Of a stretch of 64,000 nucleotides of DNA, positions 34,253 to 42,281 are shown piece after piece. This DNA is from Jiangella sp. DSM 45060 (GTDB lineage: Bacteria; Actinomycetota; Actinomycetes; Jiangellales; Jiangellaceae), in contig NZ_LT629771.1 in NCBI RefSeq assembly GCF_900105175.1, forward strand, positions 5,350,501-5,414,500, in the 5' to 3' direction. The translations under genes were made by a program, and so were the position numbers. The first letter of the stretch is position 1. Each line of letters begins with the position of its first letter. The notes beneath the pieces are model-generated. The model did not search any database, was not told where the DNA came from, and saw only the letters and a list, made by a program, of their open reading frames with translations.

Positions 34253-36196
34253 CTATTGCTTCAGGATGCGCACCTCTCGCGGACCGAGGACCAGCTCGTC
34301 GCCCCGCCAGACCACCTGGCGCTCCTCGCCGCGGTGGTTGAGGAGGAAGGTCGCGTCACCGCGGACGATCGCCTCGACGCCGTCGGCGCAGCGGTCCAGC
34401 ACGCCGTCGACGCCGGCGGCGGCGAGCAGGGCGCCGGTCACCCGGCCGAGGCCGTCCGCGTCGGGATGGGTGGCGACGTACCAGGCGGTGCCGGCGCCTG
34501 CGGTGTTGCGGGTGACGGCCGGCCAGCCGGCGACGTCGCCGGCGGCGAAGGTGGCCAGGACGTCGGCGCCCTCGGCGTGGGTGTACTCGCTCCACAACCG
34601 GCCGGTGAGCGGGCCCAGCTCACCGTCGACGGGGATGTCCGGCGGCTCGGCGCCCGGCGGGCCGGCCAGCGGCGCGAACTCCTCGACCCGGACGCCCAGC
34701 GTGGCGGCCAGCGGGCCGAGGTAGCCGGACGAGTGGACGTGCAGCGACTCGTCGAGGACGCCGGACTGGAAGGTGACCGCCAGCGTCCCGCCGGACGCCG
34801 CGTACGCGTGCAGCCCGTCGAGCGCGGCGGCGTCAGCGGCGAACAGCACCGGCGCCACGACCAGCGAGTACGCGGAGAGATCGGCGCCGGGCCGGACGAA
34901 GTCGACCGTCACCGACCGGTCCCAGAACGCCCGGTACCAGTCGGTGACGATGCCGAGGTAACTCAGCGCCGTCGGCCGGGACGGCTGCTCCAGCGCCCAC
35001 CAGGAGGTCCAGTCGAACACGATCGCGACGCGGGCCGGCACCGGCTGCCGCTCGACCCAGCCGAGCTCGCCCAGTTCGGCGCCGAGCGCCTCGACCTCGC
35101 GGTAGACCCGGGTGTCCGGCCCGCCGTGCGGCACCATCGCGGAGTGGAAGGTCTCGGCACCGCTGGCCGCCTGCCGCCACTGGAAGTACATGATGCCGTC
35201 GGCGCCACGGGCCAGCGCCTGCATCGACAGCACCCGGTTGCCGCCCGGCGGCTTCGGCGCGTTGCGCAGCCGCCAGTTCACCGCGCTCGGCGCCTGCTCC
35301 ATCAGCACCCACGGCCGGTCGCCGGCCAGTGAGCGCATGAGGTCGCGGCCCAGCGCGGCGGTCGCCGGCGAGTCCGGGTCGGCCGGGTCGGGGTAGCTGT
35401 CGTCGGAGACGAGATCGACCTCCTCGGCCCACCGCCAGTAGTCCAGCCCCCGGAACGGGCCCATGAAGTTGGTGGTGACGGGCACGCCCGGGCTGAGCTC
35501 GCGCAGGATCGCCGCCTCGGCACGGTGCAGGTCGAGCAGCGCGTCGGAGCTGAACCGGTCGAAGTCGAGCACCTGGGTCGGGTTGAGCAGCGTCGGCGCG
35601 GCGCGCGGCGGCTCGATCTCGTCGAAGTTCGCGTACCGCTGCGACCAGAAGGCCGTCCCCCACGCCGCGTTCAGCGCGTCGACGGTGCCGTACCGCGCGC
35701 GCAGCCACGCCCGGAACGCGACGGCGGCGTGCTCGCCGTAGCAGCGGCTCACGTGGCAGCCGAACTCGTTGTTGACGTGCCAGGCGACCAGCGCCGGGTG
35801 CGACCCGTAGCGCTCGGCCAGCGCCCGCACCAGCCGCCCGGCCAGCCGCCGGTAGCTGGGTGAGTGCGGGCTGTAGTGCTGCCGGCTGCCGCCGCCGAGC
35901 CGCACGCCGTCGGCCGTCACCGGCGCGATGTCCGGGTAGCCGCGCAGCGCCCACGGCGGCGGCGACGCCGTGGCGGTCGCGAGGTCGACGCCGATGCCGC
36001 CCGCGTGCAGCCGGCCGAGCACGTCGTCGAGCCACTCGAACTCGAACCGGCCGTCCTCCGGCTCGAGCTGCGCCCAGGAGAACACCCCGACGGTGGCGAC
36101 GGTGACGCCCGCGCGGCGCATGAGCCGCACGTCCTCGTCCCAGACCTCGCGGGGCCACTGCTCCGGGTTGTAGTCGCCGCCGAACCAGAGCGTCAT
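34253..36196 (-). CDS. Beta-galactosidase, glycoside hydrolase family 42
   Basis: 647-residue GH42 enzyme with the three family domains. The (beta/alpha)8 barrel starts at LWFGGDYNPEQWP. The acid/base Glu is in HVNNEFG and the nucleophile Glu in VLMEQAPSAVNW. A trimerisation-type domain (from about 380) and a small C-terminal beta domain (to about 645) follow. There is no signal peptide, so it works on imported beta-galactosides or beta-galacto-oligosaccharides. No sugar transporter is adjacent on this strand. Divergent from a LacI repressor over an 18-bp palindrome. Confidence 0.95.
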   Translation of the reverse strand: MTLWFGGDYNPEQWPREVWDEDVRLMRRAGVTVATVGVFSWAQLEPEDGRFEFEWLDDVLGRLHAGGIGVDLATATASPPPWALRGYPDIAPVTADGVRLGGGSRQHYSPHSPSYRRLAGRLVRALAERYGSHPALVAWHVNNEFGCHVSRCYGEHAAVAFRAWLRARYGTVDALNAAWGTAFWSQRYANFDEIEPPRAAPTLLNPTQVLDFDRFSSDALLDLHRAEAAILRELSPGVPVTTNFMGPFRGLDYWRWAEEVDLVSDDSYPDPADPDSPATAALGRDLMRSLAGDRPWVLMEQAPSAVNWRLRNAPKPPGGNRVLSMQALARGADGIMYFQWRQAASGAETFHSAMVPHGGPDTRVYREVEALGAELGELGWVERQPVPARVAIVFDWTSWWALEQPSRPTALSYLGIVTDWYRAFWDRSVTVDFVRPGADLSAYSLVVAPVLFAADAAALDGLHAYAASGGTLAVTFQSGVLDESLHVHSSGYLGPLAATLGVRVEEFAPLAGPPGAEPPDIPVDGELGPLTGRLWSEYTHAEGADVLATFAAGDVAGWPAVTRNTAGAGTAWYVATHPDADGLGRVTGALLAAAGVDGVLDRCADGVEAIVRGDATFLLNHRGEERQVVWRGDELVLGPREVRILKQ

Positions 36197-36213
36197 CGGG
36201 TGCTCCCTCTCGT

Positions 36214-36231
36214 TCCGTGAACGTTCACGGA
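36214..36231. promoter_or_regulatory. LacI-family operator between GH42 and lacI
   Basis: TCCGTGAACGTTCACGGA is a perfect 18-bp palindrome with the central CG of LacI/GalR sites. It begins 17 bases before the beta-galactosidase start and lies about 43 bases before lacI, so it can control both. Confidence 0.85.
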
Positions 36232-36274
36232 GACGCTACGCTGACCCTCGAACGCGGGTCAAGGAAGGGGACCG

Positions 36275-37267
36275 ATGGCCGTCGGGCGCATCACCATCGA
36301 GGACGTCGCGGCCGCGGCCGGCGTCTCCCGGCAGACGGTCACCCGGGCCATGAACGGCCTGCCCGAGATCAGCGCGCGCACGCGCGACCACGTGCTGCGC
36401 ACCGCCGCCGAGCTGGGCTATCGGCCCAGTCGGTTCGCCAGCAACCTGGCCGCCCGGCGCAAGGCCCGCTCCGTCGGGCTGGTGCTCGGCTCGCTGCGCA
36501 ACCCCTACTACACCGAGCTGGCCGCCGAGCTGCTCGACGTCGTGACACCGCGCGGCTGGCAGCTGCTGATGACCTCGCACGAGCAGGGCGACGACGTCGA
36601 GCTGGTGGCCGCGCTGAGCGGCCAGACCGACGCGATCGTCGGCTACTTCACCGGCCCCGAGACCGCGCTGGTGGCGGCGGCCCGCGGCGTTCCGCTGGTG
36701 CAGGTGGAGCGGACGGCCACCGTGCCCGGCATGCATGCGGTGATCCTCGACTTCGAGGGCGCCATCGAGTCGCTGCTGGACGAGTTGCGCGGGCGCGGCG
36801 CCCGGCGCTTCGGCCTGATCGAGTCCGGCCGGCCCGACGGCGACTACCGGCCGACCCGCCGGCGGCGGGCGTACGAGCGGTTCGCCGGGCCCGGCTCCGC
36901 CGCCCGGGTCGTCGTCGCCGACGAGTCGATCAGGGGCGGCGCCGACGGCCTGGCTCGGCTGCGCAGCGAGCACCCGGACGTCGACACCGTGCTGGCGTTC
37001 AACGACCTCATGGCGATGGGCGCCATCCAGCGGGCCCAGCTCGACGGCGTCGCGGTGCCCGCCGACCTCCGCGTTGTCGGCGTCGACGGACTCTCCCTCG
37101 GCGCGGTCATGACCCCCTCGCTGTCGACGCTGTCGATCGACCGGCGCGCGCTGGCCACCGAGGCCGCCGACATCGTCGGCACGCTGCTCGACCGCGCGGA
37201 GCCGCCGCCACACCCGTCCGTCGTGCGGACGGTGACGCCGCGGCCGCTCTGGCGCGAGTCAGCCTGA
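36275..37267 (+). CDS. LacI-family transcriptional repressor
   Basis: 330-residue LacI/GalR protein. HTH TIEDVAAAAGVSRQTVTRAM and hinge helix SNLAARRKARSVG are followed by a periplasmic-binding-like ligand domain. The recognition helix (SRQTVTR) suits the GTGAACGTTCAC core seen in the divergent gap. Presumed to repress the beta-galactosidase gene and itself until a galactoside-derived inducer binds. AAGG-type ribosome site before the ATG. Ends 48 bases before a GntR gene on the same strand, which has its own promoter. Confidence 0.93.
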   Translation: MAVGRITIEDVAAAAGVSRQTVTRAMNGLPEISARTRDHVLRTAAELGYRPSRFASNLAARRKARSVGLVLGSLRNPYYTELAAELLDVVTPRGWQLLMTSHEQGDDVELVAALSGQTDAIVGYFTGPETALVAAARGVPLVQVERTATVPGMHAVILDFEGAIESLLDELRGRGARRFGLIESGRPDGDYRPTRRRRAYERFAGPGSAARVVVADESIRGGADGLARLRSEHPDVDTVLAFNDLMAMGAIQRAQLDGVAVPADLRVVGVDGLSLGAVMTPSLSTLSIDRRALATEAADIVGTLLDRAEPPPHPSVVRTVTPRPLWRESA

Positions 37268-37279
37268 CGGAGTCGAGGG

Positions 37280-37309
37280 TTGACGACCTAACTGTTTGGG
37301 TGTTGTATA
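37280..37309 (+). promoter_or_regulatory. Promoter of a probably leaderless gntR mRNA
   Basis: -35 TTGACG (37280-37285) and -10 TGTATA (37304-37309) lie 18 bases apart. The -10 ends five bases before the ATG, which puts the start of transcription on or next to the initiation codon. No Shine-Dalgarno is present. A near-palindrome, GTTGTATAAC (37302-37311), overlaps the -10 and may be the autoregulatory site. Confidence 0.65.
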
Positions 37310-37314
37310 ACGCC

Positions 37315-38343
37315 ATGACAGAGCGAGCGGCCGATGCGAGCGGCCACGAGCCGTGGGAGAGACTGCGCGTCGACCACGGATCCGGCGTCCCGATGTGGGT
37401 GCAGCTGAAGACCCAGCTCGAGTACGTCATCGCCACCGGCGCGGTGCCCACCGGCACCCGGCTGCCGTCCGTCCGCGCGCTCTCCGGGCACCTCGGCGTC
37501 GCCATCGACACCATCCGCCAGGCCTACGACGAGCTCGGCAAGACCGGGCTGGTGGTGACGCAGCGCGGGGCCGGCACGTTCACCACGCTGCCGGAGTCGG
37601 TCGGCAGCGACGCCGCCAGCCCGGACATGACGTGGGCGCGGGCCGACACCGCCGTCGCCGACCTCGTCCGCGCCGGTGCACCGCCGCACGAGGCGGCCCG
37701 CGCCATGGCGCAGCGGCTGGCGCTGCTGCGGCGAGGCATCGACGTGGTCTTCGTGGGCGTCGCCGCGTCGTCGGCGCGGTATGCGTCGCTGATCTCGGCG
37801 CAGGCCGCGTCCGACTTCGGGCCCGTGCGGCCGGTGGCGCTCGAGGACCTGCGGACCGGACCGGGCGAACCGAGCCTGGGTGAGGCGACCTACGCGATCA
37901 GCCTGGCCTTCCACGCCCGCGAGGTCGAGCGGCTGCTCGCCGACCGCCCGGTGCGGGTCCTGACGCTGATGTCCAGGCTCGAGGAGGGCCTGCTGACCGG
38001 CCTGCCGCAGCACGACGGACGGCCGCCGGTCATGGTCGCGCGGCCCGAGACGCGGCCGATCTACGCGGACCTGCTGACGGCGCAGCGGCCCGACCTGACC
38101 GACCTGCCGTTCGCCAACGACTCCGACCCGGACGCCGTCGCAGCCGCGCTGCGGCAGACCGACGTGGTGCTGCACACGTCGGCCGCTGCCGGCCTGGTGC
38201 GCTCGCTCGCGCGCCCCGGACACACCCTGGTCGAACTGACGCACGTCCCGCACGAGAAGTCCCTGCACCAGCTGATCCAGGTCCTGAGAACAGACCGTGA
38301 ACTGATGCTCGACCTGCAACGCCTGCACATCAGCACGTCCTGA
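37315..38343 (+). CDS. GntR-family regulator with atypical C-terminal domain
   Basis: 342-residue protein. The winged helix (LPSVRALSGHLGVAIDTIRQAYDEL, about residues 50-75) is of the YtrA/MocR sort. The following 250 residues are not UTRA or FCD and not an aminotransferase. They alternate beta and alpha segments (VVFVGVAASSARYASLI, VRVLTLMSR, TDVVLHTSAAAGLVRSL) in a way that recalls a periplasmic-binding or Rossmann-like sensor. Leads the neighbouring importer/amidase cluster by 88 bases and is its likely regulator. The longer frame to 36217 is a shadow of lacI. Confidence 0.8.
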   Translation: MTERAADASGHEPWERLRVDHGSGVPMWVQLKTQLEYVIATGAVPTGTRLPSVRALSGHLGVAIDTIRQAYDELGKTGLVVTQRGAGTFTTLPESVGSDAASPDMTWARADTAVADLVRAGAPPHEAARAMAQRLALLRRGIDVVFVGVAASSARYASLISAQAASDFGPVRPVALEDLRTGPGEPSLGEATYAISLAFHAREVERLLADRPVRVLTLMSRLEEGLLTGLPQHDGRPPVMVARPETRPIYADLLTAQRPDLTDLPFANDSDPDAVAAALRQTDVVLHTSAAAGLVRSLARPGHTLVELTHVPHEKSLHQLIQVLRTDRELMLDLQRLHISTS

Positions 38344-38431
38344 CGCATCGGAACCCCTGCCGCGTCCCGCCGCCACGGCCGGACGGCGGCCCGGTCGACG
38401 CTGCCCGCGAGCAGCGAGAACGGAGCACACC

Positions 38432-39718
38432 ATGCGCGCCACCCATGTCCTCGCCGCCGTCGTCGCCGCCGGACTGGCCGCGACCGCCTGCGGCTCGTCG
38501 GACGACTCCGGCGACTCCGAAGCCAGCACCTCCGACGAGATCACGCTCTCGCTGACCTGGTGGGGCAACCCGGCCCGTGCCGAGGCCACGCAGGAGGCGG
38601 TCGCCCTCTTCGAGGAGCGCAACCCGCACATCACCGTCGAGGTCGGCCCGGCGTCGTTCAGCGGCTACTACGACAAGCTGAACACCCAGTTCGCCTCCGG
38701 CGCCGCGCCGGACGTCTTCCAGGACGACCAGGTCACGACGTACGCCGACCAGGGCCTGCTGCTCGACCTCGGCGCTTACGACGACGTCCTGGACACGTCC
38801 GAGATCGACGACGGGTTCCTCGAGCAGGCGCGGGTCGACGGCACGCTCTACGAGGTGCCCGCGGGCAGCAGCCCGATGGCGCTCGTCCTGCGGCCCGCCG
38901 CGTTCGACGCCGCCGGGCTGGAGCCGCCCACGGCCGAGACGACCTGGGACGAGTTCGCCGCGCTCGCCACTGACCTGCAGGCCTCGCTCGACGACGGCAC
39001 CTGGGCACTGGCCGACAGCAGCGCGCTGCCCAACCACTTCCAGGTCTTCCTGCGCCAGCGCGACCTCGACTGGTTCAGCACCGACGGCTCGGCCCTGGGC
39101 TTCGACGCCGACGACCTCGCCGACTGGTGGAGCTACTGGGCCGACCTGCGCGACGCCGGCGCGGTGCCGCCCGCGGACGTGACGGTGGCCAGCGCCGGCG
39201 GCGACGTCACCGAGTCGCCCGTGGCGAAGAACCAGGTCGCCATGAGCATCTACGGCACCAGCATCACGCTGCCGAACGACGACTGGACGTACGGCCCGCT
39301 GCCCGACGAGGCCGGCCACCCCGGCGTGTACCTGATGCGCTCGAACAGCTGGGCCGTCAACGCCGAGACCGAGCACCCGGACGAGGCCGTCGCACTGGTC
39401 GACTTCCTCGTCAACGACCCCGACGCCGGTGAGATCCTCGGGCTGACCCGCGGCGTGCCGCCGAACCCGACCATCGCCGCCGCCGTCAAGCCCGGGCTGG
39501 ACGCCAAGGAACAGCAGATCGTCGAGTACGTCGAGTACCTGGGCCAGGACGGCAACAGCCGGCCGGCACCCGCCCCGGACCCGGCCGGCACCCGTAACAT
39601 CCGCTCGGAGATGTTCGACCGCTACTCCCAGGAGGTGCTGTTCGGCCAGCGCGACCCCGGCGAGGCGGCCGAGGAGTTCGTCGCCGAGGCGCAGCAGCTC
39701 ATCGACTCGACGCACTGA
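38432..39718 (+). CDS. Sugar-type ABC transporter substrate-binding lipoprotein (CUT1)
   Basis: 428-residue extracellular solute-binding family 1 protein. A lipobox (LAATAC, Cys about residue 20) is followed by a DSS-rich linker and the family pattern LTWWGNPARAEATQEAVALFEE. The binding-lobe segments FASGAAPDVFQDD and VYLMRSNSWAVNAET are also present. Captures the substrate for the two permeases downstream. AACGGAG precedes the ATG. The fold says carbohydrate or related polyol, but the neighbours are amide hydrolases, so an amino-sugar or glycosylated amide is possible. Confidence 0.92.
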   Translation: MRATHVLAAVVAAGLAATACGSSDDSGDSEASTSDEITLSLTWWGNPARAEATQEAVALFEERNPHITVEVGPASFSGYYDKLNTQFASGAAPDVFQDDQVTTYADQGLLLDLGAYDDVLDTSEIDDGFLEQARVDGTLYEVPAGSSPMALVLRPAAFDAAGLEPPTAETTWDEFAALATDLQASLDDGTWALADSSALPNHFQVFLRQRDLDWFSTDGSALGFDADDLADWWSYWADLRDAGAVPPADVTVASAGGDVTESPVAKNQVAMSIYGTSITLPNDDWTYGPLPDEAGHPGVYLMRSNSWAVNAETEHPDEAVALVDFLVNDPDAGEILGLTRGVPPNPTIAAAVKPGLDAKEQQIVEYVEYLGQDGNSRPAPAPDPAGTRNIRSEMFDRYSQEVLFGQRDPGEAAEEFVAEAQQLIDSTH

Positions 39719-39721
39719 GCC

Positions 39722-40696
39722 ATGACGGGTCTCCACGTGCTCTCCCGCCCGGACGCCGGCGCCGCGCCCGTCCGGGCGGGAGATCCGGGCTCCCCGGCGC
39801 CACGCCGCCGCGCCGCGCGGGACTTCACCTGGTCCCGGTCGGGGTATCTCTTCCTCACGCCGTGGTTCGTCGGCGTCGCGGGCCTGGTGCTGGTGCCGCT
39901 GGCATTCTCGCTCTACCTCTCGTTCACCGACTACAACCTGCTCAGCTCGCCGGAGTGGGTCGGGCTGGACAACTACCGCCAGCTGTTCGGGGAGGACGAC
40001 CGGTACCTGCACTCGCTGCGGCTCACCGTCGGCTACGTCCTGCTGGCCGTCCCACTGCAGCTGGCGGCGGCGCTGGCGGCCGCCCTGCTGCTGGCGCCGC
40101 GGCGTCGGGGTCAGGGCGTCTACCGCGCGCTCTTCTACCTGCCGTCGCTGCTGGGCGCGAGCGTCGCGGTGTCGATCACCTGGCGCGCGCTGTTCGACTA
40201 CGGCGGCGGGGCGACCAGCTTCCTGGCGACGTTCGGCATCGAGGAGCGCTCGTGGGTGAACAACCCGTCGTCGGTGCTCTGGGTGATCATCGCGCTGGAG
40301 ATCTGGCGCTTCGGCGCGCCGATGGTCATCTTCATCGCCGGACTGCAGCAGATCCCTGCCGAGCTGTACGAGGCGGCTGCGCTGGACGGCGCCGGCGCGA
40401 TCCGCACGTTCACCCGGATCACCGTGCCGATGCTCAGCCCGATCATCTTCTTCAACCTGGTGCTCGGCGTGATCTCGGCGTTCCAGACGTTCACGCCGGC
40501 GCAACTGGTCGGTGACGGGCGCGGCGGACCGGCCGACTCGACCCTGTTCTACGCGGTCAACCTGTACCAGCAGGCCTTCGAGTACCAGCGCATGGGCTAC
40601 GCCTCGGCCATCGCCTGGGTGATGCTCGCCCTCCTGGGCGTCGTGGCCGGCCTGCTGTTCTGGACCTCGCGCAAGTGGGTGCACTATGGCCGCTGA
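39722..40696 (+). CDS. Sugar-type ABC transporter permease (MalF-like)
   Basis: 324-residue CUT1 permease with a Pro/Arg-rich cytoplasmic N-tail, six helices and the EAA loop YEAAALDGAGAIRTFTRITV. Starts 3 bases after the receptor gene and overlaps the partner permease gene by 11 bases. No cognate ATPase gene follows. Confidence 0.93.
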   Translation: MTGLHVLSRPDAGAAPVRAGDPGSPAPRRRAARDFTWSRSGYLFLTPWFVGVAGLVLVPLAFSLYLSFTDYNLLSSPEWVGLDNYRQLFGEDDRYLHSLRLTVGYVLLAVPLQLAAALAAALLLAPRRRGQGVYRALFYLPSLLGASVAVSITWRALFDYGGGATSFLATFGIEERSWVNNPSSVLWVIIALEIWRFGAPMVIFIAGLQQIPAELYEAAALDGAGAIRTFTRITVPMLSPIIFFNLVLGVISAFQTFTPAQLVGDGRGGPADSTLFYAVNLYQQAFEYQRMGYASAIAWVMLALLGVVAGLLFWTSRKWVHYGR

Positions 40697-41567
40697 CCAG
40701 ACGACCGCCGCCCCACCCGTCGCGCGGCGGCCGCGCCCGCGCCGCGCCGGAGCGCTGTGGCCGCACGCCGTCGCCGGCCTGTGCCTCGCCGCGCTGCTCT
40801 ACCCGGTGCTCTGGCTGATCCTGACGTCGTTCAAGCCGACCAGCGAGATCATCGCCGGCGCCTCGTTCTGGCCGCGGACCTGGACGCTGGACAACTTCGT
40901 GCAGGGCTGGGACGGCGCCGGGGTGGAGTCGTTCGGCACCTTCTTCCTGAACTCGGCCATCATCGCGACCGCCGCGGTGGTCGGCAACGTCGTCAGTTGC
41001 ACGCTGGCGGCCTACGCGTTCGGGCGACTGGCCTTCCGCGGCCGGGCGGCGCTGTTCGCCGTCGTGATCGCCATCCTGTTCCTGCCGAAGGAAGTGCTGC
41101 TGATCCCGCAGTACACGATCTTCCACCAGCTCGGCTGGACCGACAGCTTCCTGCCGCTGATCGTGCCGCAGTTCCTCGCCCTGGACGCGTTCTTCGTCTT
41201 CCTCTCGGTCCAGTTCCTGCGCGGGCTGCCGCGCGAGCTGGACGAGGCCGCGGTCCTCGACGGGTGCGGGCCGTGGCGGCGGCTGTGGCACGTCACGCTG
41301 CCGCTGATCCGCCCGGCGATCGCGACCACCGCGATCTTCACCTTCATCTGGACGTGGAACGACTACATGCCGCAGCTGATCTACCTGAACAGCCCGGAGA
41401 ACTACACACTCTCCGTCGGGCTGCGGATGTTCCTCGACGCCACGTCCGGCTCCGAGCTCGGCCCGATGTCGGCGATGTCGCTGCTCTCTCTGCTGCCGTT
41501 GTTCGTCCTGTTCGTCGTGTTCCAACGCCGCCTGGTCAAGGGCATCACCATGACCGGGCTCAAGTGA
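40686..41567 (+). CDS. Sugar-type ABC transporter permease (MalG-like)
   Basis: 293-residue CUT1 permease with six helices and EAA loop DEAAVLDGCGPWRRLWHVTL. Its cytoplasmic loop should dock a MsiK-type ATPase encoded elsewhere, because none is found in this cluster. Followed after 15 bases by the C26 hydrolase gene. Confidence 0.93.
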   Translation: MAADQTTAAPPVARRPRPRRAGALWPHAVAGLCLAALLYPVLWLILTSFKPTSEIIAGASFWPRTWTLDNFVQGWDGAGVESFGTFFLNSAIIATAAVVGNVVSCTLAAYAFGRLAFRGRAALFAVVIAILFLPKEVLLIPQYTIFHQLGWTDSFLPLIVPQFLALDAFFVFLSVQFLRGLPRELDEAAVLDGCGPWRRLWHVTLPLIRPAIATTAIFTFIWTWNDYMPQLIYLNSPENYTLSVGLRMFLDATSGSELGPMSAMSLLSLLPLFVLFVVFQRRLVKGITMTGLK

Positions 41568-41582
41568 CCGGAGGTCTCGCCG

Positions 41583-42281
41583 ATGCCCGCTCCCCTGATC
41601 GTCGTCACCGCAGGCCACAAGACCCCACCGGAGCCCTACGAGAAGGCGGTCGAGCGGGCCGGGGCGCGGCCGCTGGTCCTGACGCCGTCGGGGGCGGTCC
41701 CGCCGTTGCCGGACGACGCAGCGGGGTTGGTCCTGGCCGGTGGCGCCTCCGTCGAACCGGCCCGGTACGGCTCCGGTATCGAGCCCGGGGTGACGCCCAC
41801 GATGGACCCGCCTCGCGACGCCCTGGAGTGGGCGATGATCGACCAGGCGCTGGAGCGCGGCCTGCCGATCCTGGCCATCTGCCGCGGGCTGCAGGTCGTC
41901 AACGTCTACTACGGCGGCTCGCTGCACCAGGAGCTCGCGCGCACCTCCTACGCGCCGGTCCACCGCCCTGACCAGGCCCGCAATCACGTCGCCCACCCGG
42001 TGCGCGCCCACGGCGGGCGGCTCGCGGAGCTGCTCGGCCCGGACCAGATCTGGGTCAACAGCATCCACCGCCAGGGCGTCAAGCGCCTCGGCACCGGCCT
42101 GCTCGCCACCGTCTTCGCCGACGACGGCCTGATCGAGGGCGTCGAGACCCCCGACGGGCAGGTGCTGGCGGTCCAGTGGCACCCCGAGGAACTGGTCGCG
42201 CACGATCCGGCCGCGCGTGCCCTCTTCACCGATCTCGTCGAACGTTCTCGCCGCCGCACCACGATCGGAGTGACGTCATGA
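41583..42281 (+). CDS. Class-I glutamine-amidotransferase-like C26 hydrolase (gamma-glutamyl-GABA hydrolase type)
   Basis: 232-residue PuuD-like protein. Nucleophile Cys is in LAICRGLQVVN and the catalytic His/Glu pair in VQWHPEEL. A conserved NSIHRQGVK segment lies in between. The family hydrolyses gamma-glutamyl amides such as gamma-Glu-GABA in the cytoplasm. Here it follows a sugar-type importer, so the substrate may be a gamma-glutamyl or other amide conjugate. CGGAGG lies before the ATG. ATGA overlap with the next gene. Confidence 0.9.
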   Translation: MPAPLIVVTAGHKTPPEPYEKAVERAGARPLVLTPSGAVPPLPDDAAGLVLAGGASVEPARYGSGIEPGVTPTMDPPRDALEWAMIDQALERGLPILAICRGLQVVNVYYGGSLHQELARTSYAPVHRPDQARNHVAHPVRAHGGRLAELLGPDQIWVNSIHRQGVKRLGTGLLATVFADDGLIEGVETPDGQVLAVQWHPEELVAHDPAARALFTDLVERSRRRTTIGVTS

